From NCBI GenBank assembly GCA_052246725.1, contig JBQQCL010000002.1: DNA of 64,000 nt. One strand, written 5' to 3'. Shown one piece after another: positions 9,139 through 17,348 of the stretch. The DNA comes from Pseudalkalibacillus sp052246725. GTDB lineage: Bacteria; Bacillota; Bacilli; Bacillales; Fictibacillaceae. How positions within the stretch are numbered: position 1 is the first letter of the stretch; every line of letters begins with the position of its first letter. The position numbers and the translations under genes were made by a program. The notes beneath the pieces were generated by a model, which saw nothing but the letters and a program-made list of their open reading frames with translations, was not told where the DNA came from and made no database searches.

Positions 9139-9267
9139 TCATCCATTTTTCAAGTGTCTGTTTTCAAGTTTGATTTCAAGGCGTTCCATTGCTTCCTGGT
9201 CTTTCAGAAGCTCTTGTTTGTTCGCGTTGACCAGTTCTTTGAACGTCTGTTTGTTGCTTTTACGCAT
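9139..9267 (-). CDS. FbpB-family small basic protein
   Basis: A 42-residue, very basic helical peptide: MRKSNKQTFKELVNANKQEL, then LLKDQEAMERLEIKLENRH. This is the layout of the FbpB family, whose B. subtilis member is a Fur-controlled small protein that works with the FsrA sRNA in iron sparing. The RBS GGAGGATCCGGG precedes the ATG. I cannot see a clear Fur box, so iron control is an inference from family. Confidence 0.78.
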   Translation of the reverse strand: MRKSNKQTFKELVNANKQELLKDQEAMERLEIKLENRHLKNG

Positions 9268-9374
9268 CCCGGATCCTCCTCGCACAAAAATCAATAGTAC
9301 ATTTATTTCCAGATCCTTTCAGGTTTATTCAAATTATCTGAAAGTTTTTAAATTGATTCGAGTGCGTAGAGAGA
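9268..9374. other. Short intergenic gap
   Basis: Upstream region of the FbpB-like gene; probably its promoter. No gene. Confidence 0.4.
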
Positions 9375-10079
9375 TTATCGCTGTGACGGTCTGAATCCAG
9401 CTTCTTGCGCTTCTTCTTCACTGCAGAACATTTCTTCCGGCTTCGTGATCTGATAATATTGCCCGTCAGGCATATGATAGATCTTTTCTCCACTTGAATT
9501 GATGTTCCCCTTGATGGTACAAGAAGAATCCTTTTCTTTATCCGGTGATGCGTTTCCCTCTTCTAAAGTCTCCCGATTAAAACCGTCCTCTGTCACATAA
9601 TTCTCAAGGCTCCAAATTCCGGTTTCTTTTTTCTGTGCGTTTCTTTGGATTTTCTGGAATCGATCGACATATTTCGTGTTAGGCGGAAAAATATAAGCCA
9701 CCCTGGCAAGGCCTTTTTCAAGAAGCATTTCATTCAACATATTGCCTTCAAGATCATAAGCATAGGCTAAAATACGGCCGTACTTATCACGCTCCGAAAC
9801 GTCCAGTTCAAGCTCCACACGTTTTCCTGCAAGCTTTTCTTTCATGAACTTGCTTGCTTCTTTTCCAAAAGGTTGGACGGGCTTACTTGGGTGGACTGTT
9901 TCTGGCGTATCGACCAATAACAGCCTGATCGTCTCTTCCTTACCTTCAAAATTTACTTTAAAGGTGTCACCATCAACCACTTTCGTCACTTCATAAGTAC
10001 CATCAGGCGCTGCTTCTGAACACCCAACCAATAGAAAAATAAACAAAATCAAAATGAGTATGTATTTCACATTCTTCAA
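9375..10079 (-). CDS. SNase-domain (thermonuclease) lipoprotein
   Basis: Protein of 234 residues with a lipoprotein signal peptide (lipobox LVGC, Cys20). A staphylococcal-nuclease domain follows at about residues 27-150, with the catalytic blocks VVDGDTFKV, IRLLLVDTPET and ERDKYGRILAY. A C-terminal Cys-containing region (CTIKGNINSSGEKIYHMPDG to CSEEEAQEAGF) is the module seen in YokF/YncB-type nucleases. It should be a surface Ca2+-dependent nuclease that degrades external DNA or RNA. Confidence 0.9.
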   Translation of the reverse strand: MKNVKYILILILFIFLLVGCSEAAPDGTYEVTKVVDGDTFKVNFEGKEETIRLLLVDTPETVHPSKPVQPFGKEASKFMKEKLAGKRVELELDVSERDKYGRILAYAYDLEGNMLNEMLLEKGLARVAYIFPPNTKYVDRFQKIQRNAQKKETGIWSLENYVTEDGFNRETLEEGNASPDKEKDSSCTIKGNINSSGEKIYHMPDGQYYQITKPEEMFCSEEEAQEAGFRPSQR

Positions 10080-10108
10080 TGCTTCGTTCTCTCCTTATGT
10101 ATGTAAAT

Positions 10109-10139
10109 AGCAGCCCCGGTTGGAGCTGCTATCTTTTAT
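10109..10139. terminator. Terminator after citB
   Basis: The stem ATAGCAGC with its complement GCTGCTAT and a short loop lies between the citB stop and the nuclease gene. Confidence 0.6.
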
Positions 10140-10144
10140 CTGAC

Positions 10145-12856
10145 TTATGCGTTTTGTAATTTGTTACGAAGAACCATTTGAAGGATTCCGCCGTGACGGT
10201 AGTAGTCGATTTCAACTTCACTATCGAAACGTGCGATTACTTCGAATTTCTTCTCGTTTCCTTCTTCATCCGTCGCAGTGACAGTAAGCGTTTGACGAGG
10301 TTTAACGTTTTCGTCAATCTCCACTGAAATCGCTTCTTTACCAGTAAGACCTAATGTTTCAGTATTTTCTCCCTCTTTGAATTGAAGTGGGAGAACACCC
10401 ATCAACACAAGGTTACTGCGGTGAATACGTTCAAAGCTTTCAACGATTACTGTCTGGATGCCAAGGAGGTTCGTTCCTTTTGCAGCCCAGTCACGAGAGC
10501 TTCCCATTCCGTAGTCCTTACCTGCAAGTACTGCAAGTCCTGTTCCATCTTGTTGATACTTCATGCATGCATCATAGATGTACATGACTTCTTCAGTTGG
10601 CCAGTAAGTTGTCCAGCCACCTTCAGTACCAGGAGCGATCTGGTTGCGGATACGGATGTTCGCGAACGTACCACGCATCATTACTTCATGGTTACCACGA
10701 CGAGAACCGTAAGAGTTGAACTCAGATGGCTTGACACCGTTATCCATCAAGTACTTACCAGCAGGCGTATCTTTTCCGATTGCACCTGCAGGCGAGATGT
10801 GGTCAGTTGTGACAGAATCTCCGAACTTACCAACAACACGTAATCCATTAAGAGCTTCGACTTTTCCTGGCTCTTTAGAAAGACCTTGGAAGAACGGTGG
10901 GTTCTGGATGTAAGTCGAATCATCATCCCAGCTGTATAGTTCTTCTTCTGTCGTATCGAGTTCATTCCACTCTTTGTTGTCATCGAATACACGCTCGTAT
11001 TCCTTCTTGAAGAGTTCCGGCTTGACTGCGTCACTCATTACAGCTTTGATTTCTTCGGTTGTCGGCCATAGATCTTTGAAGTATACGTCGTTTCCGTCTT
11101 TATCTTTACCGAATGAATCATTTTCAAGATCGAAGTCCACTGTACCTGCTAATGCATACGCCACTACAAGTGGTGGTGATGCAAGATAGTTCGCTTTTAC
11201 AAGCGGGTGGATACGCCCTTCGAAGTTACGGTTACCTGAAAGGACAGAAGAAACGACAAGGTCAGCTTCAGCAATGCCTTCTTCAATTTCTTCAGCCAAT
11301 GGACCAGAGTTACCGATACAAGTCGTACAACCGTAACCGACAAGGTTGAACCCGAGTTTATCCATGTATGGCATAAGTCCAGCTGCTTCAAGGTATCCTG
11401 TAACAACTTTTGATCCTGGTGCGAGACTTGTTTTTACGTACTCAGGTACTTCCAATCCTTTTTCAACCGCTTTTTTCGCAATCAATCCGGCACCGAGCAT
11501 AACACTAGGGTTGGATGTGTTCGTACAACTTGTGATTGCAGCGATTGCAAGATCACCGGTACGCATATTGGAAACTTTTCCGTTTGGATGCTTGATTTCA
11601 ACTGATTTGTTGATCTCTTCTTTTTCCAAACCGAATCCGCTGTTTCCTGCTGGAGAGACAAGTGCTTTGTTAAAGGATTCTTTCATGTCAGAAAGCGGAA
11701 TCAGATCCTGTGGACGTTTTGGTCCAGAAAGGTTCGGCTCAAGCTCAGAAAGATTCACTTCAACAACATCTGTGAATTCAGGATCTTTTGTTCCTGGCGT
11801 ATAGAACATGCCATTCGCTTTCGTATACTTTTCAACGACTTCGATCTGCTCAGGTGAGCGTCCAGTCAATCGAAGATAGTTCAATGTTTCTTCATCAACT
11901 GGGAAGAATCCGCAAGTTGCACCGTATTCTGGCGCCATATTGGAAATCGTCGCTCGGTCAGCAAGAGTCATATCTTGCAGACCAGGTCCGAAGAATTCGA
12001 CGAACTTTCCGACAACGTTCTTCTGACGGAGCACTTGAGTCACTTTAAGTGCAAGGTCAGTTGCAGTCGTTCCGTTCGGCATTTCGCCTGTCAGCTTGAC
12101 CCCGATGACTTCCGGCACTGGGAAGTATGATGGTTGACCGAGCATTCCTGCTTCCGCTTCGATACCACCGACACCCCAACCGAGTACACCGATACCGTTG
12201 ATCATTGTGGTATGTGAGTCTGTTCCGACTAGTGAATCAGGGAAAGCAACTAGCTCACCATCTTCTTCATTCGTTGCTACAACTGAAGCTAAGTATTCAA
12301 GGTTCACCTGGTGGACGATACCTGTAGCAGGTGGTACGGCACGATAGTTATCGAATGATGTTTGCGCCCAACGCAAGAATTTGTAACGCTCAAGGTTACG
12401 TTCGAATTCACGCTTCATGTTGAATTTAAGGGCATCATCTGAACCGTACTTATCAACTTGTACCGAGTGGTCGATGACAAGGTCAACTGGAATTTCCGGA
12501 TTGATTTTGTCTGGAGTCCCGCCCATATCAGCCATCGCTTTACGTAATGATGCAAGATCGACAACTGCTGGAACACCAGTGAAGTCTTGCAAGATGACAC
12601 GTGAAGGTTTGAATGGAACATCAATGTCCTTGACGTCCTTCGTTCCCCATTTTGTCAGGTTTTCAATATGTTCTTTGTCGATTACTCTTCCGTCGTATTG
12701 ACGCAAGACAGATTCAAGAAGCACTTTGATCGAGTATGGCAGTCTGGAAACGTCGCCAACCCCTGCGTTTTCAAGTGCTTTCAAGTCATAATAGTGATAC
12801 GTTTTTCCATTTGCTTCAAACGTTTTTCTAGCATGATAAACGTCGTTTGTACTCAT
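10145..12856 (-). CDS. citB: Aconitate hydratase (aconitase A)
   Basis: TCA-cycle enzyme interconverting citrate and isocitrate through a 4Fe-4S cluster; in B. subtilis the apo-form also binds iron-responsive RNA. It has 903 residues, the expected AcnA length. Cluster ligands are seen in AAITSCTNTSNPSVM and GYGCTTCIGNSGPLAEE, and substrate residues in SRDWAAKGTNLLG. Start MSTNDVYHARKT follows GAAGGAGGG. It is flanked by the spore-protein genes sspO and sspN as in B. subtilis. Confidence 0.97.
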   Translation of the reverse strand: MSTNDVYHARKTFEANGKTYHYYDLKALENAGVGDVSRLPYSIKVLLESVLRQYDGRVIDKEHIENLTKWGTKDVKDIDVPFKPSRVILQDFTGVPAVVDLASLRKAMADMGGTPDKINPEIPVDLVIDHSVQVDKYGSDDALKFNMKREFERNLERYKFLRWAQTSFDNYRAVPPATGIVHQVNLEYLASVVATNEEDGELVAFPDSLVGTDSHTTMINGIGVLGWGVGGIEAEAGMLGQPSYFPVPEVIGVKLTGEMPNGTTATDLALKVTQVLRQKNVVGKFVEFFGPGLQDMTLADRATISNMAPEYGATCGFFPVDEETLNYLRLTGRSPEQIEVVEKYTKANGMFYTPGTKDPEFTDVVEVNLSELEPNLSGPKRPQDLIPLSDMKESFNKALVSPAGNSGFGLEKEEINKSVEIKHPNGKVSNMRTGDLAIAAITSCTNTSNPSVMLGAGLIAKKAVEKGLEVPEYVKTSLAPGSKVVTGYLEAAGLMPYMDKLGFNLVGYGCTTCIGNSGPLAEEIEEGIAEADLVVSSVLSGNRNFEGRIHPLVKANYLASPPLVVAYALAGTVDFDLENDSFGKDKDGNDVYFKDLWPTTEEIKAVMSDAVKPELFKKEYERVFDDNKEWNELDTTEEELYSWDDDSTYIQNPPFFQGLSKEPGKVEALNGLRVVGKFGDSVTTDHISPAGAIGKDTPAGKYLMDNGVKPSEFNSYGSRRGNHEVMMRGTFANIRIRNQIAPGTEGGWTTYWPTEEVMYIYDACMKYQQDGTGLAVLAGKDYGMGSSRDWAAKGTNLLGIQTVIVESFERIHRSNLVLMGVLPLQFKEGENTETLGLTGKEAISVEIDENVKPRQTLTVTATDEEGNEKKFEVIARFDSEVEIDYYRHGGILQMVLRNKLQNA

Positions 12857-13089
12857 GCGAAAACCCTCCTTCTCCTAACCATGATACCCTACAAACGGGT
12901 ATACTGTCGAAAGATTACTGTTTTTGTTTTTAATTGTTTTATCCTTCCTTCATTACTAGTTTAAAGGAAGGCCTTTCATAAGTAAATTCCAATATAGTTA
13001 TTAAAGTTAATAAGTATTTCTTATGGAACTGTTCATGTATTAGTTTTAGTTATCGTTACAAACTAAACACACATGGAGGTGACATACCG

Positions 13090-13239
13090 ATGGCAAAACC
13101 TAAACGAGGGAATAATCAAAAGGAAATCTCCGATGAGCAAGCTGTACAGCAGACAACCCAATTCGATCATGAATATGCCAATGAGCCTTTAACCGAAGCA
13201 GAAAGGCAGCATAATAAAAAGCGGAAAAAGAATCAATGA
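13090..13239 (+). CDS. sspO: Small acid-soluble spore protein O
   Basis: A 49-residue basic protein starting MAKPKRGNNQKEISDEQ and ending NEPLTEAERQHNKKRKKNQ. The C-terminal LTEAERQ-NKKRK-NQ block is diagnostic of SspO (CotK). It is a minor spore-core protein, probably made in the forespore. The RBS GGAGGTGACATACCG precedes the ATG. It is divergent from citB, as in B. subtilis. Confidence 0.93.
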   Translation: MAKPKRGNNQKEISDEQAVQQTTQFDHEYANEPLTEAERQHNKKRKKNQ

Positions 13240-13249
13240 TCCTCCGCAA

Positions 13250-13285
13250 AAAGGGGCTGAACCAATTGGCAAGCCCCTTCCTTAT
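13250..13285. terminator. Terminator between sspO and the 13304-13561 gene
   Basis: The hairpin AAGGGGCT...AGCCCCTT lies between the convergent stops and could serve both genes. Confidence 0.75.
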
Positions 13286-13303
13286 AGGCGTTCATAGAGC
13301 ACT

Positions 13304-13561
13304 TTAATATAAGTCTTTCCGTAAATTGTAGAGGTCTTCTTGGTACTGACGAAGCTGCATGCATTGGTGTTCACTGGCGACTTCAAGTGCATTATCAATT
13401 TGCTGTAGGGCTTCAGACAACTCTTGTTCGAACTGCTGTTGTTTTGTAGCAAAATCCGGATCTGCTGAACTCTCAAGTGCAGTTCCATTCGATTGGATTG
13501 CCTGTTCGTAACCTTGCTGCGCGGCTTGGAATGCTTGTTGTTTATCTTTATGATACGGCAT
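13304..13561 (-). CDS. Small Gln-rich helical hypothetical protein
   Basis: Protein of 85 residues, predicted almost wholly helical, rich in Gln, Glu and Ala, with one cysteine in ASEHQCMQLRQYQED. No signal peptide or recognised family. The RBS AAAGGAGGAATTCTC overlaps the start region. Its position between sspO and sspP suggests a sporulation-related gene, but that is only context. Confidence 0.7.
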   Translation of the reverse strand: MPYHKDKQQAFQAAQQGYEQAIQSNGTALESSADPDFATKQQQFEQELSEALQQIDNALEVASEHQCMQLRQYQEDLYNLRKDLY

Positions 13562-13759
13562 GAGAATTCCTCCTTTTCATAGTCGGTCTGTCATTAATAT
13601 GAGACACAGGAGTAGGATTTATTCCATCACCCATTATGAATATCATCACCCCACCTCTTCCATACTAAAAATGAATCGAAGACATCGCCAAAACACTGAG
13701 GAAGGCTGGACTATATATGAACCTCGCCAGAATCAATCGCCAGTAAAGGAGGGCTTTCA

Positions 13760-13900
13760 ATGACTGAAAGGAACACTTCTAAAGACCAACGGAAAAACGC
13801 ACCTAAGGGCGAAAATCCTGGACAACCAGAACCGTTGGATGGGTCTAAAAAAGTGAAAAACCGTAATCATACAAGACAAAAACACGGCGGACGGATGTAA
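13760..13900 (+). CDS. sspP: Small acid-soluble spore protein P
   Basis: A 46-residue protein, MTERNTSKDQRKNAPKGENP followed by GQPEPLDGSKKVKNRNHTRQ and KHGGRM. The block KNAPKG-NPGQPEPLDGSKKVKNRNHTRQKH is a near match to SspP (CotL). It is a minor forespore protein. The RBS AAAGGAGGGCTTTCA precedes the ATG. Confidence 0.95.
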   Translation: MTERNTSKDQRKNAPKGENPGQPEPLDGSKKVKNRNHTRQKHGGRM

Positions 13901-13927
13901 TGAACAGATAAAGCTGCCGGGGTATAA

Positions 13928-13980
13928 ACAAAAAACCGTATTATAGACCTTCAAGATGGTCTTCTTACGGTTTTTTTACC
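13928..13980. terminator. Bidirectional terminator between sspP and selA
   Basis: AAAAAACCGTA...TACGGTTTTTTT encloses an inner AGACCATC/GGTCT stem. T-runs in both directions suit both convergent genes. Confidence 0.85.
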
Positions 13981-13994
13981 CCTATTTTTGCAAT

Positions 13995-15392
13995 TTAAAC
14001 GAAAATTTCGTTGAATATTTTCACCATCTGATCTTGTTCATCGTGCGTCACTGTCCGGAAATCTAAAATGAACTGTTCTTCTTTAATCCTCCCGATGACA
14101 GGCGTTTCTGCACCACGTAATTTCGTAAATAATGCCTTACTCGACAGCGATTCATGTTTTACGGATACGACATAAGTCGGGAGTTTGACCTCCGGCATCG
14201 TTCCCCCACCGATCATCGAAACACTCTCTTCAAGATTGACCGTTAAGCTTCCAATCGTTCTGACACCTTCAATGAACTGCTTTGCTTGTCCCTGTATTTC
14301 TGCAACTGGCTGCAGAATATCCCGTACAGTCGGAATCTCTGCGATACGATCATACTTATAGGCTTGCAACGTTGCTTCTAGCGAAGCCAGGGTGAATTTA
14401 TCGACACGTAAGACGCGTGCGAGCTGATGCTTTTTCAGCTTTTGGATCAATGAGCTTTTACCAGCAATAACCCCGCATTGAGGTCCACCGAGGAGCTTAT
14501 CGCCACTGAACGTCACAAGATCGACTCCTGACGCTAACACCTCTTTTACAACCGGTTCCTCCCCAATCCTGTCAGCCATGAAATCATATAAAGCACCGCT
14601 GCCCAAGTCCTCATACGTCAAAACATCCTCGTGCTGCTTCGCTAATTCAACGAGTTTTTCTGCGGGAACAGACGCTGTAAATCCGACCACTTTAAAATTA
14701 CTCGTGTGGACCTTCATAAGCAACGCTGTTTCTTCATCAATCGCATGTTCGTAGTCTTGCACATGCGTTTTATTGGTCGTCCCTACTTCTTTAAGGACTG
14801 CCCCGCTTTCCTCCATGATCGAAGACACACGGAACGAACCACCGATTTCCACGAGTTCGCCTCTGGAAACGATAACATTTTTACCAGCAGCAAGCGATCT
14901 GAGTACTAGGAAAACTGCTGCCGCATTATTATTAACGACCATCGCCGCTTCGGATCCAGTAATGTCACAAATCAATTCTTCTACCAAATCATGCCTGGAA
15001 CCTCTAATACCTTCAGTAATGTTATATTCCAGATTCGAGTAATGACGGGCTACTTCTGTCATCTTTTCAATTGCATTTTCACTTAAACGCGACCGTCCTA
15101 AGTTCGTATGGATCACCACACCCGTCGCATTGATCACTGGCCGGATTTTATGTACTGCTGGAGAATTCAATCTCTCATTTAGCTGATCATAGATGATATC
15201 GACCATTTCTTGCTTTGTTTCACAAGACAGCCGATTTCCAGCTAAAATCTGTTTGCGTAACGCTTCCAACTGTTCCTGGATCATGACCGTAAGACCATTT
15301 TGCGTAAGTCCTCCGTTTTCGATCATATCCTGAAAACGGGCATCGGTCTGAATGACATGGACAGCTGGAAGTAAACGTAGTTGTTCCTTCAT
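13995..15392 (-). CDS. selA: L-seryl-tRNA(Sec) selenium transferase
   Basis: PLP-dependent decameric enzyme that converts seryl-tRNA(Sec) to selenocysteyl-tRNA(Sec) with selenophosphate. It has 465 residues, normal for bacterial SelA. The PLP lysine lies in TFSGDKLLGGPQCGVIAG; the N-terminal tRNA-binding part includes INATGVVIHTNLGRS. It sits 80 bp downstream of the SelW-like gene on the same strand, apparently in one operon, and converges on sspP. Confidence 0.97.
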   Translation of the reverse strand: MKEQLRLLPAVHVIQTDARFQDMIENGGLTQNGLTVMIQEQLEALRKQILAGNRLSCETKQEMVDIIYDQLNERLNSPAVHKIRPVINATGVVIHTNLGRSRLSENAIEKMTEVARHYSNLEYNITEGIRGSRHDLVEELICDITGSEAAMVVNNNAAAVFLVLRSLAAGKNVIVSRGELVEIGGSFRVSSIMEESGAVLKEVGTTNKTHVQDYEHAIDEETALLMKVHTSNFKVVGFTASVPAEKLVELAKQHEDVLTYEDLGSGALYDFMADRIGEEPVVKEVLASGVDLVTFSGDKLLGGPQCGVIAGKSSLIQKLKKHQLARVLRVDKFTLASLEATLQAYKYDRIAEIPTVRDILQPVAEIQGQAKQFIEGVRTIGSLTVNLEESVSMIGGGTMPEVKLPTYVVSVKHESLSSKALFTKLRGAETPVIGRIKEEQFILDFRTVTHDEQDQMVKIFNEIFV

Positions 15393-15437
15393 ACGAATGT
15401 CCTCCTAACGAAATCGATCCCTGCCTGTGAGGCGAAA

Positions 15438-15472
15438 GAACACCTCCAGGGCAGGACCCGCGGGAGGTGCTC
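15438..15472 (-). promoter_or_regulatory. Hairpin between selW-like gene and selA
   Basis: On the minus strand GAGCACCTCC pairs with GGAGGTGTTC around a 15-nt GC-rich loop, just after the selW-like stop. Only a short T-rich tract follows, so it may be a weak terminator or a stabilising/attenuating stem rather than a full stop. Confidence 0.55.
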
Positions 15473-15474
15473 GG

Positions 15475-15717
15475 TTATCCGTTCATCTTTTCGATTTCAT
15501 TAAACAATTTTTCATTATCGGGAAATTCTCCGATATCAAGCTTGGAATACAACTTCTGATCATTGACCGTCACTTCGAATGCCCCGCCAGAGCTCGGGAT
15601 CAAATCCAGTGAAGTAACGTCTGAACGGAATCGATTAAACAATTCTTCCGCGAAACTCGCGGCTTTCGGCGCGTAGTTTCACTGCATGCAGAATTCCACA
15701 GACACTTTATAACTCAT
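15475..15717 (-). CDS. SelW-like (SelT/SelW/SelH, Rdx) selenoprotein
   Basis: An 80-residue thioredoxin-like protein with an in-frame UGA at 15681-15679 (codon 13). It reads MSYKVSVEFCMQ-Sec-NYAPKAASFA, so the redox motif is Cys-x-x-Sec, the Rdx-family signature. The later SSGGAFEVTVND block is also typical. A SECIS-like hairpin, CCGCG-AGUUU-CGCGG, starts 16 nt after the UGA. The RBS AAAGGAG precedes the ATG. A standard caller would break or miss this gene. It is upstream of selA and divergent from selD; its substrate is unknown. Confidence 0.93.
15648..15662 (-). promoter_or_regulatory. SECIS-like hairpin of the SelW-like gene
   Basis: A perfect 5-bp GC stem with a 5-nt loop containing G lies 16 nt downstream of the UGA, the spacing of bacterial SECIS elements recognised by SelB. 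Confidence 0.7.
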
Positions 15718-15835
15718 CGAAAAACTCCTTTCTTCATCATTGAAAGTGTTTTCAAAACTTTGATATGTTAATTCTAGTATATTATTTCTCATTTCGCAAA
15801 AAAGTTGTTTATACTTATAAAAGGAGGTGCTAATG

Positions 15836-16888
15836 ATGAGTAAAGAAGAGAAAATCCGATTGACCACCCTTTCATCTAAAGGTGGCTGAGGATGCAAAAT
15901 CGGTCCTGAAGACCTGGCGCAAGTCTTGCGTCAATTACCTGAAAGAGAAAAAGACCCTAACCTCCTTGTAGGTTTAGATACATCTGATGATGCGGGAGTC
16001 TATAAACTGACAGATGACCTTGCCATCATCCAGACGGTCGATTTTTTCACTCCGATTGTCGATGATCCTTATCAATTCGGACAAATCGCGGCTGCCAATT
16101 CCTTGAGTGATGTGTATGCCATGGGCGGAAAACCAACGACAGTGTTGAATATCCTAGGATACCCGATCAAATCACTCGGTCCAGAAATCCTGGCAGAGAT
16201 TCTAAAAGGAGCTTCTGATAAAGTCCACGAGTCTGGTGCCGTGATAGCTGGTGGCCATTCAATCGATGATAATGAGCCAAAATTCGGACTTTCCGTCACA
16301 GGAATCGCCCACCCGGATAAAATCTTTAAAAATGTTGGGGCACAAGCCGGTGACGCTCTGGTTTTGACAAAGCCGATCGGGGTCGGAATCCAGACAACGG
16401 CAATCAAGAGTGAACGCTTGACGGATGAACAGCTTGAACGCGTCACGACAACAATGGCAACCCTTAATAAAACAGCCGCTGAAGAGTTAGCTGAATTCCA
16501 CCCAAATGCAGTAACGGATGTCACTGGTTTCGGACTATTGGGACATGCTTCAGAAATGGCTCGGGGAAGCAATGTGTCGATGCACATCCAATACGGCAAG
16601 GTTCCTATCCTCGAAGGTACGATGGAACTCGCAGAGGCTGGCGTAGTCCCAGGCGGTACGAAAGCGAATCATCGCTGGATTGCAGATGATGTGGAGTATG
16701 ATGGGGTGAACGAACTTCACCAATGGATCCTTTGTGATGCTGTCACGTCAGGTGGCTTGTTGATCAGTATGCCTGAAGCGGAAGCAAAACTGTACGTGGA
16801 ACGAATGAAAGAAAAAGGTGTAGAAGCGACCTCCATCATTGGAGAAGTGACTGAAAAGCAAAAACGATATTTATATGCGAGCAAATAA
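15836..16888 (+). CDS. selD: Selenide, water dikinase, itself a selenoprotein
   Basis: Makes selenophosphate from selenide and ATP, the selenium donor for SelA and MnmH. The reading frame starts at 15836 (or the adjacent ATG at 15833) after AAAGGAGG and runs through an in-frame UGA at 15887-15889. The active site is KGG-Sec-GCKI (Sec18), followed by VGLDTSDDAGVYKL and the GGHSIDDNEPKFGL block. Length is 350 residues, normal for SelD. Conventional ORF calling would start at 15926 and lose the catalytic residue. It is divergent from the selW-selA operon. Confidence 0.96.
15902..15914 (+). promoter_or_regulatory. SECIS-like hairpin of selD
   Basis: GGUC-CUGAA-GACC starts 12 nt after the Sec UGA. 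The stem is short and the loop carries a G, broadly like bacterial SECIS apical loops. Confidence 0.55.
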
Positions 16889-16895
16889 GATTGAA

Positions 16896-16928
16896 GAAAA
16901 GGATGGCTTAGTTGAGTCATCCTTTTTC
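16896..16928 (+). terminator. selD terminator
   Basis: GAAAAGGATG pairs with CATCCTTTTTC and ends in a T-run, 8 bp after the selD stop. Confidence 0.85.
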
Positions 16929-17149
16929 GTTTGCACCGATATGCCCGATAAATTCCACATTTGCACCGATAACACTCTTCCTGCCCGCCACTGAGCATTC
17001 ATATCCCTACTCCTCCAATGATACTGACCATATTCCTTAGTTTTTCAATCGGATATATACATTTAAATATTCTGATAAAATTTTAAAAAAAGACTTGAAC
17101 TTCACTCTGATTTGATGTAAGTTTAGTTTCAAAATTGAATAATCGAATT

Positions 17150-17265
17150 TCTTATCCAGAGAGGTAGAGGGAATGGCCCGATGACACCTCAGCAACCATC
17201 AACACGTTTTCACGTTGAAAAGGTGCTAATTCCAGCAGGTTCTATGAACTTGTAAAGATAAGAAG
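17150..17265 (+). ncRNA. SAM-I (S-box) riboswitch upstream of metI
   Basis: The S-box elements are in order: CTTATCCAGAGAGGTAGAGG, GGCCCGATGACACCTCAGCA, ACC, a variable hairpin, AAGGTGCTAATTCCAGCAGG, and closing GATAAG. An expression platform with a terminator follows. It represses metI-metC when S-adenosylmethionine is plentiful. Confidence 0.96.
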
Positions 17266-17280
17266 AATGACACTACATAC

Positions 17281-17314
17281 AAAAGTCTTCTTCTTAAGAA
17301 GGCTTTTTTCTTTT
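17281..17314 (+). terminator. Riboswitch-controlled terminator of metI
   Basis: AAGTCTTCTT pairs with AAGAAGGCTT and is followed by a T-run. The P1 3-prime strand (AAGAAGAA) can pair alternatively with TTCTTCTT, giving the antiterminator. Confidence 0.88.
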
Positions 17315-17348
17315 TTTTCAGGCGTTTTACAACTAAGGAGGATTATTA

